DNA from: Bacteroidota bacterium
GTDB taxonomy: Bacteria; Bacteroidota; Bacteroidia; Chitinophagales; Saprospiraceae
Assembly (NCBI GenBank): GCA_029557915.1
Contig: JAKQHS010000002.1
Coordinates: 62,001 to 126,000 of the forward strand
Direction of reading: 5' to 3'
DNA length: 64,000 bases
Below the pieces are notes generated by a model. It ran no database searches and was not told the origin of the DNA. It saw only the letters and a program-made list of their open reading frames with translations. Position numbers and translations under genes: made by a program. Shown here piece after piece: positions 19,148 through 29,067 of the stretch; position 1 is the stretch's first letter; every line of letters begins with the position of its first letter.

Positions 19148-20065
19148 TCAGACAGACAGTTGCTTACGGAAGGCCTGGGGAAAATGACCCGTCTTTTTTT
19201 TAATAAAATGGGAGAAATGCGCCAGGTCCCGGAAGTTCAACTCCCCGGAAATCTCGGACAGGGTCTTGTCCGTTGCGGCAAGCAGCACCTTTGATTCTAG
19301 GAAAAGCATATCCTGGATCACTTCACGGGGCGACCTTCCGGTGGTCTTCTTTACCACGTCCGATAAATGCCCGGAGGTCACACCCAACCGGGCGGCATAC
19401 TCGCTCACGGTGCGCTCCGTCCTGAAGTGTTTTTCAACCAGCTGTTTGAACCGGGTGGACAGTTGCTCCGGGCGGCTGGTATTTTGACGGATGGTTTTGG
19501 TATGGGTCCGGTAAATTTCACGCACCCGCAGTAGAAGGATCAGGATCAGGTTGCGAAGAATATATTCCTTCTCGGGGGAAAACCGCTGATATTCCGAGAT
19601 GATGTTTTCAAAAGATTGCCTGATGATCTTGCTTTCGGCCGGGCTGAGGCCGAGAATATGATGGGCATCCATGCGGAAATACGGGAACTCTTCCGATAAA
19701 GGACGCTGCAGCAGGGTCTGGAGAAATTCAGTTTTAAAATGGATGCAAAACCCGGTGCAATGACGGATATGGTCGCTGGCGTAAACGGTGTTTTCAGGCA
19801 CGATGACCAGGTCGTGGTCCCGGAGACGGGTATGTTCTGCCCCGAGCCGGACATCGTGTTCACCTCCGAGAAGCAGATAGATCAGGTTAAACTGTCTTCG
19901 CAGGGCCGGAATGGAGGCACAGTTTTTATGCTTGTCCTCCAGGGTACCGGGCATGACCATCATATTGATGTCATAGGGCCGGAAGTCCCGGTTGATCACC
20001 CGCTCAAATTTTTCCAGGGATTCGATGGTCAGTATTTGAGGCCGCCTGGTCATAGTCTCCTTCAA
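19148..20065 (-). CDS. AraC-family transcriptional regulator
   Basis: 305 residues. The N-terminal part (about 1-180) looks like a cupin-like sensor domain. The C-terminal 100 residues hold two helix-turn-helix units of the AraC/XylS type, with SEYAARLGVTSGHLSDVVKK and the second, LSEISGELNFRDLAHFSHFIKK, then the typical GHFPQAFR ending. A second in-frame ATG is at 20053. It lies 63 bases before the acetoacetyl-CoA synthetase gene on the same strand and may control that gene or the neighbouring catabolic genes. Confidence 0.88.
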   Translation of the reverse strand: MKETMTRRPQILTIESLEKFERVINRDFRPYDINMMVMPGTLEDKHKNCASIPALRRQFNLIYLLLGGEHDVRLGAEHTRLRDHDLVIVPENTVYASDHIRHCTGFCIHFKTEFLQTLLQRPLSEEFPYFRMDAHHILGLSPAESKIIRQSFENIISEYQRFSPEKEYILRNLILILLLRVREIYRTHTKTIRQNTSRPEQLSTRFKQLVEKHFRTERTVSEYAARLGVTSGHLSDVVKKTTGRSPREVIQDMLFLESKVLLAATDKTLSEISGELNFRDLAHFSHFIKKKTGHFPQAFRKQLSV

Positions 20066-20128
20066 TATAGGGACTTCCGGTTTGATTTAAAAACACCGCT
20101 TCCTGGCCTTCTTGATCATCGGGATCTT

Positions 20129-22090
20129 TTAGGACCTTAAGTCCAGTGAATTCCTGATCTCCTGGTATTCTTCCAGGCTGTCCGGGTTCCGCATGGCTCC
20201 GGGTGAAGCGACCAGGGACAACTCCTTCCCTTGAAAAATTTTCTTCACCGCATTTTCCATTTTTTTTCCGCTGAGGGTGTAGGGGATGTCTTTGACCTGG
20301 ATGATTGCATCCGGGACATGACGGGGTGAACAATGATGCCTGATGGTTGCCCGGATTTCACTCAATAAATGATCCTCCAACTGCCCGTGCTTTAACTTGA
20401 CAAAGAGGGGCATGTAGGCTTCCCCCGATTTCAGGTCAATATGGATGATCAGGCTATCCTCCACCTGCTCCAGTTGCTGGACGGCGGCATAAATTTCAGC
20501 CGTCCCGATCCGGACCCCAAGACGGTTTAAGGTGGTATCCGAACGTCCCGAAATGACCAAGCCCCCTGTTGAGGTCAATTGAATCCAGTCTCCATGCCTC
20601 CAGACCCCCGGGAATACTTCGAAATAAGCTTCGTGGTATTTATGGCCATCCGGATCGTTCCAAAAATAAACCGGCATGCAGGGCATGGGTTGGACAATGA
20701 CCAATTCCCCGACCTCATTGTTTAATTCCTGTCCTTGTTCATCGTAAACGCGAAGGTCACAGCCCAGGGCTCGGCACTGGATTTCGCCTTCATAAACCGG
20801 GGATATGGGGCAACCCCCCACAAAGGCGGTGCATACATCCGTACCCCCGCTCATGGACCATAAATACAGGGGATGTCCTATCTCCCGGTACAACCAGTCG
20901 TAGGCTTCCGGACTCAGCGGAGACCCGGTGCTGCTGATGCTCCGGAGTAGTGGTAATTCCGGCAAAACCAAGCCCTCTTTCATGCAACTGTGGATGAATG
21001 GAGCGCTGGTTCCAAAATGATGGATGCCAAGGTCCCTGGCCAGGTCCCACAATCTGGCGAATCCGGGATGGGCAGGATGGCCGTCATACAGCACCGGGAC
21101 CGCACCGGCCAGCCAAGAGGTATGAAGGTAATTCCACATCATCCAACCTGTGGTGGAATACCAGTAAAACAGTTCGCCTTTCCGAACATCGTTGTGAAAA
21201 TGAATGTATTTGAGATGTTCCAGCAACATCCCGCCCTGGGAATGGGTGATGGCCTTCGGAAGCCCGGTGGTGCCCGAAGAATACAGGATCCACATCGGAT
21301 GATCAAAAGGTACTTCGACATATTCAGGGAACTCCCCTTCCTCCCCTGCAACAGCTGTCCAGGGTATGACAGGCAACCCTCGAAGTTCTCCGCTTCCCCC
21401 AGGCAACGGATCCACCAGGATCACTAATTCCAGGCTGGGGATGCCATTCACGATGGCTTCCAGCTCCGCCCTGCGGTCGAACGTTTTTCCCGAATAACGG
21501 TAATGATCCACGGCAATCAATACCCTGGGCTGTATCTGGCTCATCCGGTCAATGACACTGGCACTGCCAAACTCCGGGGAACAGGAGGACCAAACCAGGC
21601 CGCTGGCCACGATGGCCAGCAAGGAGATGGAGGCCTCGGGGATATTGGGCAGGTAAGCGGCCACCCGGTCGCCGGGCCGAAGTCCATGCCGGTTAAATGC
21701 CCTTTGCACTGCCCCAGCCTCCCGCAGGACCCTTTGCCAGGTATAAGGACGGATCTGTCCCGATTCGTTGCAGGCGATCAGGGCGGAAGCTTCCAGTTCT
21801 ACCTTACGGGTCAGGTGTGCTGCATAGTTGAGTTTTATCCCTTCAAACCACTTGGCGCCGGGCATTTTTCGGGAGGAAAGCACCTGCTCAAAACTGCCGG
21901 TATACTGCACCTGGAAATATTCCAGAATACTGGACCAAAAATCCTCGACCCGGTCCACTGACCATTTCCATAGGGACTCGTAGTCCGAAAAGTCCAGCTT
22001 TTTGTTTTTTTTTAGCCAGCTGATATAGGCGGTCATATTGCACGAGGATATCCATTCCGGGGGCGGGTCAAATATTTTTTTGGAATCCAT
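20129..22090 (-). CDS. aacS: Acetoacetyl-CoA synthetase (acetoacetate-CoA ligase)
   Basis: 653 residues. ANL-superfamily ligase that activates acetoacetate with ATP and CoA. N-terminal LWKWSVDRVEDFW is typical of acetyl/acetoacetyl-CoA synthetases. The AMP-binding P-loop YSSGTTGLPKAITHSQGG is at about 266-284. Near the C terminus PYTLSGKKMEN carries the adenylation lysine. The family choice of acetoacetate over acetate rests on overall similarity and on the HMG-CoA lyase gene nearby, which makes acetoacetate. Divergent from the biotin carboxylase gene with a 44-base gap; on its strand TATCTTTC at about 22109-22116 resembles a -7 element. Confidence 0.88.
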   Translation of the reverse strand: MDSKKIFDPPPEWISSCNMTAYISWLKKNKKLDFSDYESLWKWSVDRVEDFWSSILEYFQVQYTGSFEQVLSSRKMPGAKWFEGIKLNYAAHLTRKVELEASALIACNESGQIRPYTWQRVLREAGAVQRAFNRHGLRPGDRVAAYLPNIPEASISLLAIVASGLVWSSCSPEFGSASVIDRMSQIQPRVLIAVDHYRYSGKTFDRRAELEAIVNGIPSLELVILVDPLPGGSGELRGLPVIPWTAVAGEEGEFPEYVEVPFDHPMWILYSSGTTGLPKAITHSQGGMLLEHLKYIHFHNDVRKGELFYWYSTTGWMMWNYLHTSWLAGAVPVLYDGHPAHPGFARLWDLARDLGIHHFGTSAPFIHSCMKEGLVLPELPLLRSISSTGSPLSPEAYDWLYREIGHPLYLWSMSGGTDVCTAFVGGCPISPVYEGEIQCRALGCDLRVYDEQGQELNNEVGELVIVQPMPCMPVYFWNDPDGHKYHEAYFEVFPGVWRHGDWIQLTSTGGLVISGRSDTTLNRLGVRIGTAEIYAAVQQLEQVEDSLIIHIDLKSGEAYMPLFVKLKHGQLEDHLLSEIRATIRHHCSPRHVPDAIIQVKDIPYTLSGKKMENAVKKIFQGKELSLVASPGAMRNPDSLEEYQEIRNSLDLRS

Positions 22091-22134
22091 AGCAGAGGTG
22101 AATAGAAAGGAAAGATATTGTATTTTAACCGCTT

Positions 22135-23580
22135 ATGCCAAAATTGCTGGTAGCCAACCGGGGGGAGATTGCCATCCGTATTTTCCGTACAGCCAGAAAA
22201 AAAGGCTGGAAATGCGTAGCCGTCTATTCCGAAGCGGACCGGCACAGCCTGCATCTGGCCCATGCAGACGAGGCTTATTGCATCGGGCCTGCACCGGCCA
22301 AAGACAGTTACCTGAATATTCCATCCATCCTGGAGGCTGCTAAAAAATCAGGCGCCGGTTTTATCCATCCGGGCTACGGCTTTCTGAGTGAAAAAAGTGA
22401 ATTTGTGAGCGCCGTGGAGTCCGCAGGACTGGTCTTCATTGGGCCAGGGGTTGAGGCCATGCAAAAACTGGGAAGTAAGATTGCCGCAAAACAGATCGCA
22501 GAACAACTCGGCATTCCGCTGGTCCCCGGCTATCACCGGCCGATCCGCGACGACGGGGAAGGAATTGCCATGGCCAGGCATATCGGCGTTCCACTGATGA
22601 TCAAGGCGGCTGCAGGCGGTGGAGGCAAGGGCATGCGGGTGGTGAAGGATCTGTCCCAAATCGTCGAAGCCATCAGCCGTGCCAGGGCTGAATCCAAAGC
22701 TTCTTTTGCGGACGACAGCATATTCCTTGAAAAATATATTGAAAATCCAAGGCATGTTGAAGTCCAGATCATGGCTGACCTTTCCGGTCGTTGCATTGCT
22801 TTTCCGGAGCGCGAATGCAGCCTCCAGCGGCGGCACCAGAAACTGATGGAAGAGTCCCCTTGCGTTTTTATTTCAAGCACCACCCGGGAGGCGCTGCGGA
22901 GGGATGCGGTCCGCCTGGCGCAGGCCTGCGGTTATACCAATACGGGCACGGTGGAGTTTATCGTGGATGCGGAAGAAAATTATTATTTCCTTGAAATGAA
23001 TACCCGCCTCCAGGTCGAACATACGGTCACCGAAATGCTCACCGGGCTGGACCTGGTGGACCTTCAGCTCGATATCGCTTTGGGAAGGTCCCTGCCCTTT
23101 ACCCAGGAAGAAATCCGTTCAGTCGGGCATGCCATGCAATGGCGTATTTACGCGGAAGATCCTGCGCAGGGATTTATGCCTTCAACCGGGCAAATCACAA
23201 AATACCTGGCCCCCACCCTGCCGCAGATCCGGATTGATTCGGGATACGGCCAGGGCAGTGAGGTGGAAGTGTATTATGATCCCATGATCGCCAAACTGAT
23301 TGCCTCGGACCAAGACCGTTTTTCCTGCATGGAACGGCTGAAGGAAGCGCTTCAACAGTTTATCATAGAGGGTATCGAAACCTCCATTCCCTTTGGCATC
23401 CGGGTTTTGGAACATCCCGCGGTGCTGGCCGGCGACTTGTCCACCGGTTTTCTCGACCAGCATCTGAATGAAATATTATACCCGCCTGACCTGGAGGATA
23501 AATATCTTGCAGCGGCTGCAGCCGCATATCATTATTATCGGACTCAATCAGGTCAATTAAAGCTACCCAATCACGAATAA
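22135..23580 (+). CDS. Biotin carboxylase subunit of an acyl-CoA carboxylase
   Basis: 481 residues. ATP-grasp enzyme that carboxylates biotin on a carrier protein. The start MPKLLVANRGEIAIRI, HPGYGFLSE, the glycine-rich KAAAGGGGKGMRVV and EMNTRLQVEHTVTE are all present. The chain stops after the biotin carboxylase C-terminal domain and has no biotinyl carrier domain or MKM biotin motif, so it needs a separate carrier. Neighbours (aminotransferase, HMG-CoA lyase, acetoacetyl-CoA synthetase) suggest methylcrotonyl-CoA carboxylase in leucine breakdown; propionyl- or acetyl-CoA carboxylase remain possible. A carboxyltransferase subunit is at 48503. Confidence 0.9.
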   Translation: MPKLLVANRGEIAIRIFRTARKKGWKCVAVYSEADRHSLHLAHADEAYCIGPAPAKDSYLNIPSILEAAKKSGAGFIHPGYGFLSEKSEFVSAVESAGLVFIGPGVEAMQKLGSKIAAKQIAEQLGIPLVPGYHRPIRDDGEGIAMARHIGVPLMIKAAAGGGGKGMRVVKDLSQIVEAISRARAESKASFADDSIFLEKYIENPRHVEVQIMADLSGRCIAFPERECSLQRRHQKLMEESPCVFISSTTREALRRDAVRLAQACGYTNTGTVEFIVDAEENYYFLEMNTRLQVEHTVTEMLTGLDLVDLQLDIALGRSLPFTQEEIRSVGHAMQWRIYAEDPAQGFMPSTGQITKYLAPTLPQIRIDSGYGQGSEVEVYYDPMIAKLIASDQDRFSCMERLKEALQQFIIEGIETSIPFGIRVLEHPAVLAGDLSTGFLDQHLNEILYPPDLEDKYLAAAAAAYHYYRTQSGQLKLPNHE

Positions 23581-23581
23581 A

Positions 23582-24439
23582 ATGAAATACCACTTTATAG
23601 GAGGAGAGATCATTCCTGATTCCCAGGCCCTCATTCCGGTTTTTGATCTCGGATTGCTTCGCGGGTACGGAGTGTTTGATTTTTTTAATGTCAAACAGGG
23701 CGTCCCCATGTTCCTGAATGAACACCTCGCTCGTTTTTTAAATTCCGCCAGACAGGTGGACCTGGTCTGCCCCTATGGAATAAAAGAACTTCGAAAGCAT
23801 ATTATTGAGCTGATCGCTAAAAATAAAATGATCACCGGAAGTATGAAAGTGGTCCTCACCGGCGGCATTTCTTCCAACGGCTTTGACCCCGATGGCCCAA
23901 ACCGCCTGATGATCCTTGCCGGCGATCTGATCTTCCCGGTGACCGAAGAAGGAGACATCCATCCTTTCCGCTTAAAGACCATTGATTATGTCCGGGAAAC
24001 GCCCGGTGTAAAATCATTGAATTACCTCGTGCCCCTCCTGCACTGGAAAGAAAGCAAAGCAGCCGGCTTTCACGATTTGTTATACGTTCACGATGGATGG
24101 GTTTCTGAAACCTCCAGGGCGAATCTGTTCGCGGTAACCTACGATAATATCCTCATTACCCCCTCTGAAAAAATCCTTGGCGGAGTGACCCGGGACCATG
24201 TCATCCGCCTTGCCAAAACCTATATGCCGGTGGAGATCCGTCCCCTGTCCCTGCAGGAGGTGCTGCATTGTAAATCCGTGTTCCTGACCTCTACCACCAA
24301 AAAAATCCGGCCGGTCAGTCAGATTGATGAACATGTATTTTCCAGTACCGAGTGTTGGGATCCGGCTGGCAAGTTGCTGCAGGAATTGAAATCCATGGAA
24401 GACCAGTACATCCTTGAATTTCTGCGGCATCAGGAATAG
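23582..24439 (+). CDS. Class IV aminotransferase (branched-chain/D-amino acid type)
   Basis: 285 residues. Fold type IV PLP enzyme. FDLGLLRGYGVFDFF near the N terminus, the PLP lysine in VKSLNYLVPLLHWKE, the phosphate-binding SETSRANLFAV and the LGGVTRDHV segment match the family that includes IlvE, Dat and PabC. The start lies one base after the biotin carboxylase stop, so the two are cotranscribed. With HMG-CoA lyase next door, a branched-chain amino acid aminotransferase acting on leucine is the likeliest role; aminodeoxychorismate lyase or a D-amino acid aminotransferase cannot be excluded. Confidence 0.85.
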   Translation: MKYHFIGGEIIPDSQALIPVFDLGLLRGYGVFDFFNVKQGVPMFLNEHLARFLNSARQVDLVCPYGIKELRKHIIELIAKNKMITGSMKVVLTGGISSNGFDPDGPNRLMILAGDLIFPVTEEGDIHPFRLKTIDYVRETPGVKSLNYLVPLLHWKESKAAGFHDLLYVHDGWVSETSRANLFAVTYDNILITPSEKILGGVTRDHVIRLAKTYMPVEIRPLSLQEVLHCKSVFLTSTTKKIRPVSQIDEHVFSSTECWDPAGKLLQELKSMEDQYILEFLRHQE

Positions 24440-25278
24440 AAAAGCGTATCAGCCATAGCCATCGCTTTGTCCAGCTCCGTCCAGTCAATGGAAAGATCAG
24501 GGACCGTTTCTTTAAAAAAGGAGAGCATTCGTTCGGTGGGCATATTGCCGGTGAGATCGTCTTTGGCCATCGGGCAACCCCCCATCCCTTTCAGTGCGCC
24601 GTCGAAACGTTTACACCCCCCATTCCAGGCCGCTTCCACTTTTTCCCTCCAGCTCCGGGGCATGGTATGCAGATGAGCCCCAAACTCCACATCCGGATAA
24701 GGAGGAATAAGATTGGAAAAGAGGTAATGAATGGAATCGGGCGTTGACACTCCAATGGTATCGGACAAGGAAATGATCCGGATCCCGAGTTCAGCCAGCT
24801 CATCCACCCAGTATTGCGCAATGTGCACGTTCCAGGGGTCGCCGTAAGGATTCCCAAAGCCCATGGAAATATAGATCACCAGCTGTTTGCCGTGGTGGGC
24901 GCATAAATCCTGGATCTCCTTCACGGTTTCCAGGGATTCCGCAATGGTACTGTTGGTATTCCTCCTCTGGAAAGTCTCCGAGATCGAGAAGGGATATCCC
25001 ACATACCGGATCCCCTCGTACCGGCAGGCATCCTCCGCCCCCCTGAGGTTGGCAACGATGGCAAGCAATTTGGACTTGCCTTCAGGCTCCAGCCGACGGA
25101 TCACTTCATGGGTATCTGCCATCTGAGGCACCGCCTTGTGTGAAACAAAACTCCCGAAATCAATGGTGTCAAAGCCCACCCTCATCAGCTGATTGATGTA
25201 CGCTATTTTTTTTTCCGTGGGTATAAAGGTTTTAAGGCCCTGCATGGCATCCCGCGGACATTCTATAAGCTTGACCAT
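24430..25278 (-). CDS. Hydroxymethylglutaryl-CoA lyase
   Basis: 282 residues from ATG 25278, chosen because it gives the family start MVKLIECPRDAMQG; the frame is open to 25362. HMG-CoA lyase cleaves HMG-CoA to acetyl-CoA and acetoacetate. The TIM barrel carries the ECPRD metal/catalytic motif, DFGSFVS, GAHLHTMP, and the active-site loop GGCPMAKDDLTGNMPTE with its catalytic cysteine. Converges with the aminotransferase gene, overlapping by 10 bases. Acetoacetate made here is the substrate of the AacS encoded at 20129. Confidence 0.93.
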   Translation of the reverse strand: MVKLIECPRDAMQGLKTFIPTEKKIAYINQLMRVGFDTIDFGSFVSHKAVPQMADTHEVIRRLEPEGKSKLLAIVANLRGAEDACRYEGIRYVGYPFSISETFQRRNTNSTIAESLETVKEIQDLCAHHGKQLVIYISMGFGNPYGDPWNVHIAQYWVDELAELGIRIISLSDTIGVSTPDSIHYLFSNLIPPYPDVEFGAHLHTMPRSWREKVEAAWNGGCKRFDGALKGMGGCPMAKDDLTGNMPTERMLSFFKETVPDLSIDWTELDKAMAMADTLFYS

Positions 25279-25449
25279 TTTCAGGCCTAAAGATCGGCGA
25301 AAATTCTCAACCGGCATTTCGACCAGGCAATAAATACCGTTTTGATTATACTGGAAATCCATTGGGGAATGGTTAAATTTATCGGGTTGAACAAACGACC
25401 GGGATTCCCCCTTTTAAACTCCATTCACTTAAAACAATTTTTCTAAATT

Positions 25450-25860
25450 ATGGAATCGAACGGGATGAATTGGCTGGCGGTCCTGGTGGCCGGCATTGCA
25501 GCCTGGGCGCTCGGGGCATTGTGGTACAGCCCTGTCCTTTTCGGAAAGGCCTGGCAAAAAGAATCCGGGCTGACTGAAGAAAATCTCAAAAATGCAAACA
25601 TGCCCCTGATTTTCGGAACCAGTGCGGTCATGATGATCATCATGTCGGCCGGCCTGGCGATGTTTTTTCAGGGGGATGCTGCGATGAATGCCATGAAAGG
25701 CCTGCAAATGGGCTTGGTGACCGGTCTTGTGTTTGTGGCTACTTCAACCGCGATAAACTACCTGTACCAGCGCAAAAGTTTCAAATTGTGGCTGATCGAC
25801 GCGGCTTACCAGGTGTTGCTTCTGGCTCTGGCTGGAGCCATCGTAGGCGCCTGGCGCTGA
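25450..25860 (+). CDS. DUF1761 membrane protein
   Basis: 136 residues with four predicted membrane helices. The opening WLAVLVAGIAAWALGALWYSPVLFGKAWQKE matches the start of DUF1761 proteins. Function is unknown for the family. Upstream is a 171-base gap shared with the divergent HMG-CoA lyase gene; no clear promoter was recognised there. Confidence 0.85.
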   Translation: MESNGMNWLAVLVAGIAAWALGALWYSPVLFGKAWQKESGLTEENLKNANMPLIFGTSAVMMIIMSAGLAMFFQGDAAMNAMKGLQMGLVTGLVFVATSTAINYLYQRKSFKLWLIDAAYQVLLLALAGAIVGAWR

Positions 25861-25947
25861 GTTTGGACGCATACGGATGAAGGAAAGGGAAAGACCCCGG
25901 AGCCTTTGTGCGTCAATACCTGTATTTTTGCCCCAATCTCTGAAGCT

Positions 25948-26169
25948 TTGAATAAAAGACAATGGATATTGACGGGAGCCTTCCTCTGCTTCCTTTTTGG
26001 ATTTCTTACCCTGCTGCTTTCCCTCCTGGGACTGGAATTTTCTTACCTGGCCTGGATCGACCGGCTGCCCTGGATTTTTCCTTTGTTGTTAAAACTGATC
26101 CTGCTTTTTGGAGGGCTGATCCTGGCCTACCTGGCTTCCTTTGACTGGAAAAACGGCAACCGGGAATGA
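25948..26169 (+). CDS. Small membrane protein of unknown function
   Basis: 73 residues from TTG 25948, or 87 from TTG 25906. Two hydrophobic helices (WILTGAFLCFLFGFLTLLL and FPLLLKLILLFGGLILAYL) and a basic N terminus LNKRQ are visible. No ATG start exists in the frame. It sits between the DUF1761 gene and the convergent TPR-like gene. I do not recognise the family. Confidence 0.45.
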   Translation: MNKRQWILTGAFLCFLFGFLTLLLSLLGLEFSYLAWIDRLPWIFPLLLKLILLFGGLILAYLASFDWKNGNRE

Positions 26170-26183
26170 TTGCGGGCCATTGG

Positions 26184-27725
26184 TTATTTGTATTTACGGA
26201 GAAATTTTTCTCGGATGACCTGTTGCACCGGTACGCCCTGGATCTTTGATTCAAGCCAGGAAATGATATCGAGGTAGAGGAAGGAACGGGTTTCGTAAGG
26301 ATCGGCGCGCAGGCGGATGAATTTATCCAGCAGTTTCCTGAATTCCCGCCTGAGATCGGCCTGGTGGACCCTGGGTAATTTCCGGATAAAGCTCAGGATT
26401 TCCTTTTGAACGGCGTGCAGGTCGTCCATCTTGGTCAAAAACCGGTAGATCGATTTCACCTGGTATTCGATCAGGTAATTATCCCCCATTTCATAGTAGG
26501 CGATCAACCTCAGGATGCGCGCATAACATTGGATATCCCCCCGGAAGTCCGGGGATTCGTTGACAATCAGGTTGAGATAATCGATGGCCCGGCTGTTGTC
26601 CCCGCTGCCAAAATAAAGCGCGGCGATCTTATAATAAAAGAGAATGACGCGGTGGAAATCGAGGTGATGGGTGTCCGCCTTGATATGATGCATGATTTCA
26701 TGGACCAGCGGCAATCCCTGCTGAAAGGTCCCTTCAAGATAATGCTGGTTGATGCGATGGGTATAGGTATATATGAATTCAAGGCTCTTTTCATTGTCAT
26801 TTCTGGCCGGTTGTTTTTTAAGTTCCGTCATGAGCTTGTGAAGCGCTTCCATGAACTTGTCGTGCCGCTGGAGCAGGAAGAGGGCATTCAGCTGGTTGTG
26901 CCGGGCTTTAAGGAAAAGGGGGCGTTCCATGGCGGCCAGCAAGGGATGATGGTCAAACAATTCCACCCATTTCTGGGAATAGCGGTAATACATTTTAAAA
27001 TCCAGGAGCATGTGGTAATACCATACATAAGACTGGTACAGATAGACCTTTTCATAAAAACCCAGGTCCTGCTCCCGGTTTACCGGCAAGTGGGCCTGGA
27101 AAAATTCACGGACGAAAAAATGATCCTTGGAGTTGCGCACATATCCCACCTTGAGGTACAGACTGTACAATTGGAGCGACAGGTTTGAATATTGCTGGAT
27201 GCGTGCGATTTCTCCGGCCGTATACTGGGACTCCGCGGACAACTGCTCCGCCCGGGATGCGATGCTACGGGTAATGTACTGGGACTCAATCAACTTTTCA
27301 AAATCCAGGATTTCCATCCGGAGGGAATGCAACTGAAAGGTGCCGCATTTTTCCTTGGCTTTGTCCAGCATGTCCAGGGCCTGCCGGTACAGCCCTTTGT
27401 TGTACAGCACCCGCGCATAGTCTATTTTTTCCCGGACGTCGATATCCTCATTTTCTCCCCGGTGCATGAGGCGCAGACTGACCAGCAATTGTTTGTAAAG
27501 GTGGGCTTTGAGGTTTGGAAGTTGTTGTTTTTTAATTTCCGGGATCTGGTGGAGGATGCTCTTTTCATCATAGGCCCTTTGTTTCTCCATATGACTGAAT
27601 AAGCGGAGAAACAGGGAATCCGTATTGGAAGGATTGCGCTGCACAAACAGTTTAAAATGCCTCTTTTCTGGCTTGGACATGGACTTTATCAATTGCAGAA
27701 GGAAGTCGGTCGGTTGTTTGGGCAT
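26184..27725 (-). CDS. TPR-like helical repeat protein, unknown function
   Basis: 513 residues, almost entirely alpha-helical, rich in Tyr, Leu and charged residues, with repeated helix pairs such as DYARVLYNKGLYRQALDMLDKA and KIAALYFGSGDNSRAIDYLNL that look like degenerate tetratricopeptide repeats. No signal peptide or membrane segment, so it is probably cytosolic. The N-terminal LLQLIKSMSKPEKRHFKLF recalls conserved Bacteroidota hypothetical proteins. Divergent from leuA with a 169-base gap. Confidence 0.75.
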   Translation of the reverse strand: MPKQPTDFLLQLIKSMSKPEKRHFKLFVQRNPSNTDSLFLRLFSHMEKQRAYDEKSILHQIPEIKKQQLPNLKAHLYKQLLVSLRLMHRGENEDIDVREKIDYARVLYNKGLYRQALDMLDKAKEKCGTFQLHSLRMEILDFEKLIESQYITRSIASRAEQLSAESQYTAGEIARIQQYSNLSLQLYSLYLKVGYVRNSKDHFFVREFFQAHLPVNREQDLGFYEKVYLYQSYVWYYHMLLDFKMYYRYSQKWVELFDHHPLLAAMERPLFLKARHNQLNALFLLQRHDKFMEALHKLMTELKKQPARNDNEKSLEFIYTYTHRINQHYLEGTFQQGLPLVHEIMHHIKADTHHLDFHRVILFYYKIAALYFGSGDNSRAIDYLNLIVNESPDFRGDIQCYARILRLIAYYEMGDNYLIEYQVKSIYRFLTKMDDLHAVQKEILSFIRKLPRVHQADLRREFRKLLDKFIRLRADPYETRSFLYLDIISWLESKIQGVPVQQVIREKFLRKYK

Positions 27726-27894
27726 TGTAGTACAAATCGATTTTAAAACCTAATAATCAAGAGTTTATCCCTTCATGGCCTGAAGTCCGGTCGTAGCTGT
27801 TGTAAACTGCAATTTGTCCGTCCGTAATATTTGCAATAATTTTAACTGTCTTTTGCAGAAATGCGACCACAGGACAAATATCAGTAATTTATTC

Positions 27895-29067
27895 ATGGCC
27901 GAAAAAATACAAATATTCGATACCACGCTTCGGGACGGGGAACAGGTCCCCGGCTGCAAACTCAATACCCAGCAGAAGTTGGAATTGGCGGAAGCCCTGG
28001 AATCCCTTGGAGTGGACGTGATCGAAGCCGGATTCCCGATTTCCAGCCCCGGGGATTTCCAAAGCGTATACCAGATCGCGGAAATCATCAAACATTCCAC
28101 CGTCTGCGGTTTATCCCGGAGCGTGGAAAAAGACATCATCACGGCCGCGGAAGCGCTGCAGCCGGCCCGGAGTCCGCGAATCCATACCGGCATCGGCACT
28201 TCGGATGTACATATCAAATATAAATTCAACAGCACCCCCGAAAAGATCATAGAGCGGGCGGTGGCCGCGGTCAGGCTGGCTAAAAAATTTGTTTACGATG
28301 TGGAGTTCTACGCGGAGGATGCCGGGCGTACCGAAAATGAATTTCTGGCCAAGGTATGTACCGAAGTCGTTAAAGCCGGCGCCACGGTACTCAATATACC
28401 GGACACCACCGGGTACTGTCTCCCCGATGAATATGGGGACAAGATCCGGTACCTTAAGGAAAATGTCAAAGGAATAGACAAAGCCATACTCTCTTCGCAT
28501 TGCCATAATGACCTGGGGCTGGCTACGGCCAATTCCATCGCGGCCATTCGCAACGGGGCCCGCCAGATCGAATGCACCATCAACGGCATCGGCGAAAGGG
28601 CGGGCAATACCTCCCTGGAAGAGGTGGTGATGATCATCAAGCAGCGCAAACACCTCGGCTTCTTCACGAACATCCATAGCAAAATGCTCACCGAAATGAG
28701 CCACATGGTCTCCGACCGGATGGGTATTCCGGTACAACCCAACAAAGCCATCGTCGGGGCCAACGCCTTTGCCCATTCCTCCGGGATCCACCAGGACGGA
28801 GTGATCAAACACCGGGAAAATTACGAGATCATCGACCCCCATGAAGTCGGGGTCAATGAATCCGCCATCATCCTTACCGCGCGAAGCGGCAGGGCCGCCC
28901 TCGCCTACCGCTACCGCAACCTGGACATCGAACTGGGAAAAGAACAGCTCGATATCCTTTATAAAAATTTCCTGGAACTGGCCGACCAGAAGAAAGAAAT
29001 CGTAGCGGAGGACCTGCTCCGGCTCTACGATGAACACATTGTAAAAAAACACAAAGCCGTGGTTTGA
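27895..29067 (+). CDS. leuA: 2-isopropylmalate synthase, short form
   Basis: 390 residues from ATG 27895, which gives the family start [17 protein letters not shown]; an upstream in-frame ATG at 27814 would add residues without similarity. First committed step of leucine synthesis (2-oxoisovalerate + acetyl-CoA). The DTTLRDGEQ motif, SSHCHNDLG metal histidines and [13 protein letters not shown] are present. The chain ends after the catalytic and linker regions and lacks the about 120-residue C-terminal leucine-sensing domain. Citramalate or homocitrate synthase are alternatives, but leuB follows 98 bases downstream. No leucine-rich leader peptide was found in the upstream gap. Confidence 0.88.
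   Translation: MAEKIQIFDTTLRDGEQVPGCKLNTQQKLELAEALESLGVDVIEAGFPISSPGDFQSVYQIAEIIKHSTVCGLSRSVEKDIITAAEALQPARSPRIHTGIGTSDVHIKYKFNSTPEKIIERAVAAVRLAKKFVYDVEFYAEDAGRTENEFLAKVCTEVVKAGATVLNIPDTTGYCLPDEYGDKIRYLKENVKGIDKAILSSHCHNDLGLATANSIAAIRNGARQIECTINGIGERAGNTSLEEVVMIIKQRKHLGFFTNIHSKMLTEMSHMVSDRMGIPVQPNKAIVGANAFAHSSGIHQDGVIKHRENYEIIDPHEVGVNESAIILTARSGRAALAYRYRNLDIELGKEQLDILYKNFLELADQKKEIVAEDLLRLYDEHIVKKHKAVV

Noticed and set aside
28111-29052. 313-codon minus-strand ORF opposite leuA
   Set aside because: Antisense of conserved codons of 2-isopropylmalate synthase; no domain.
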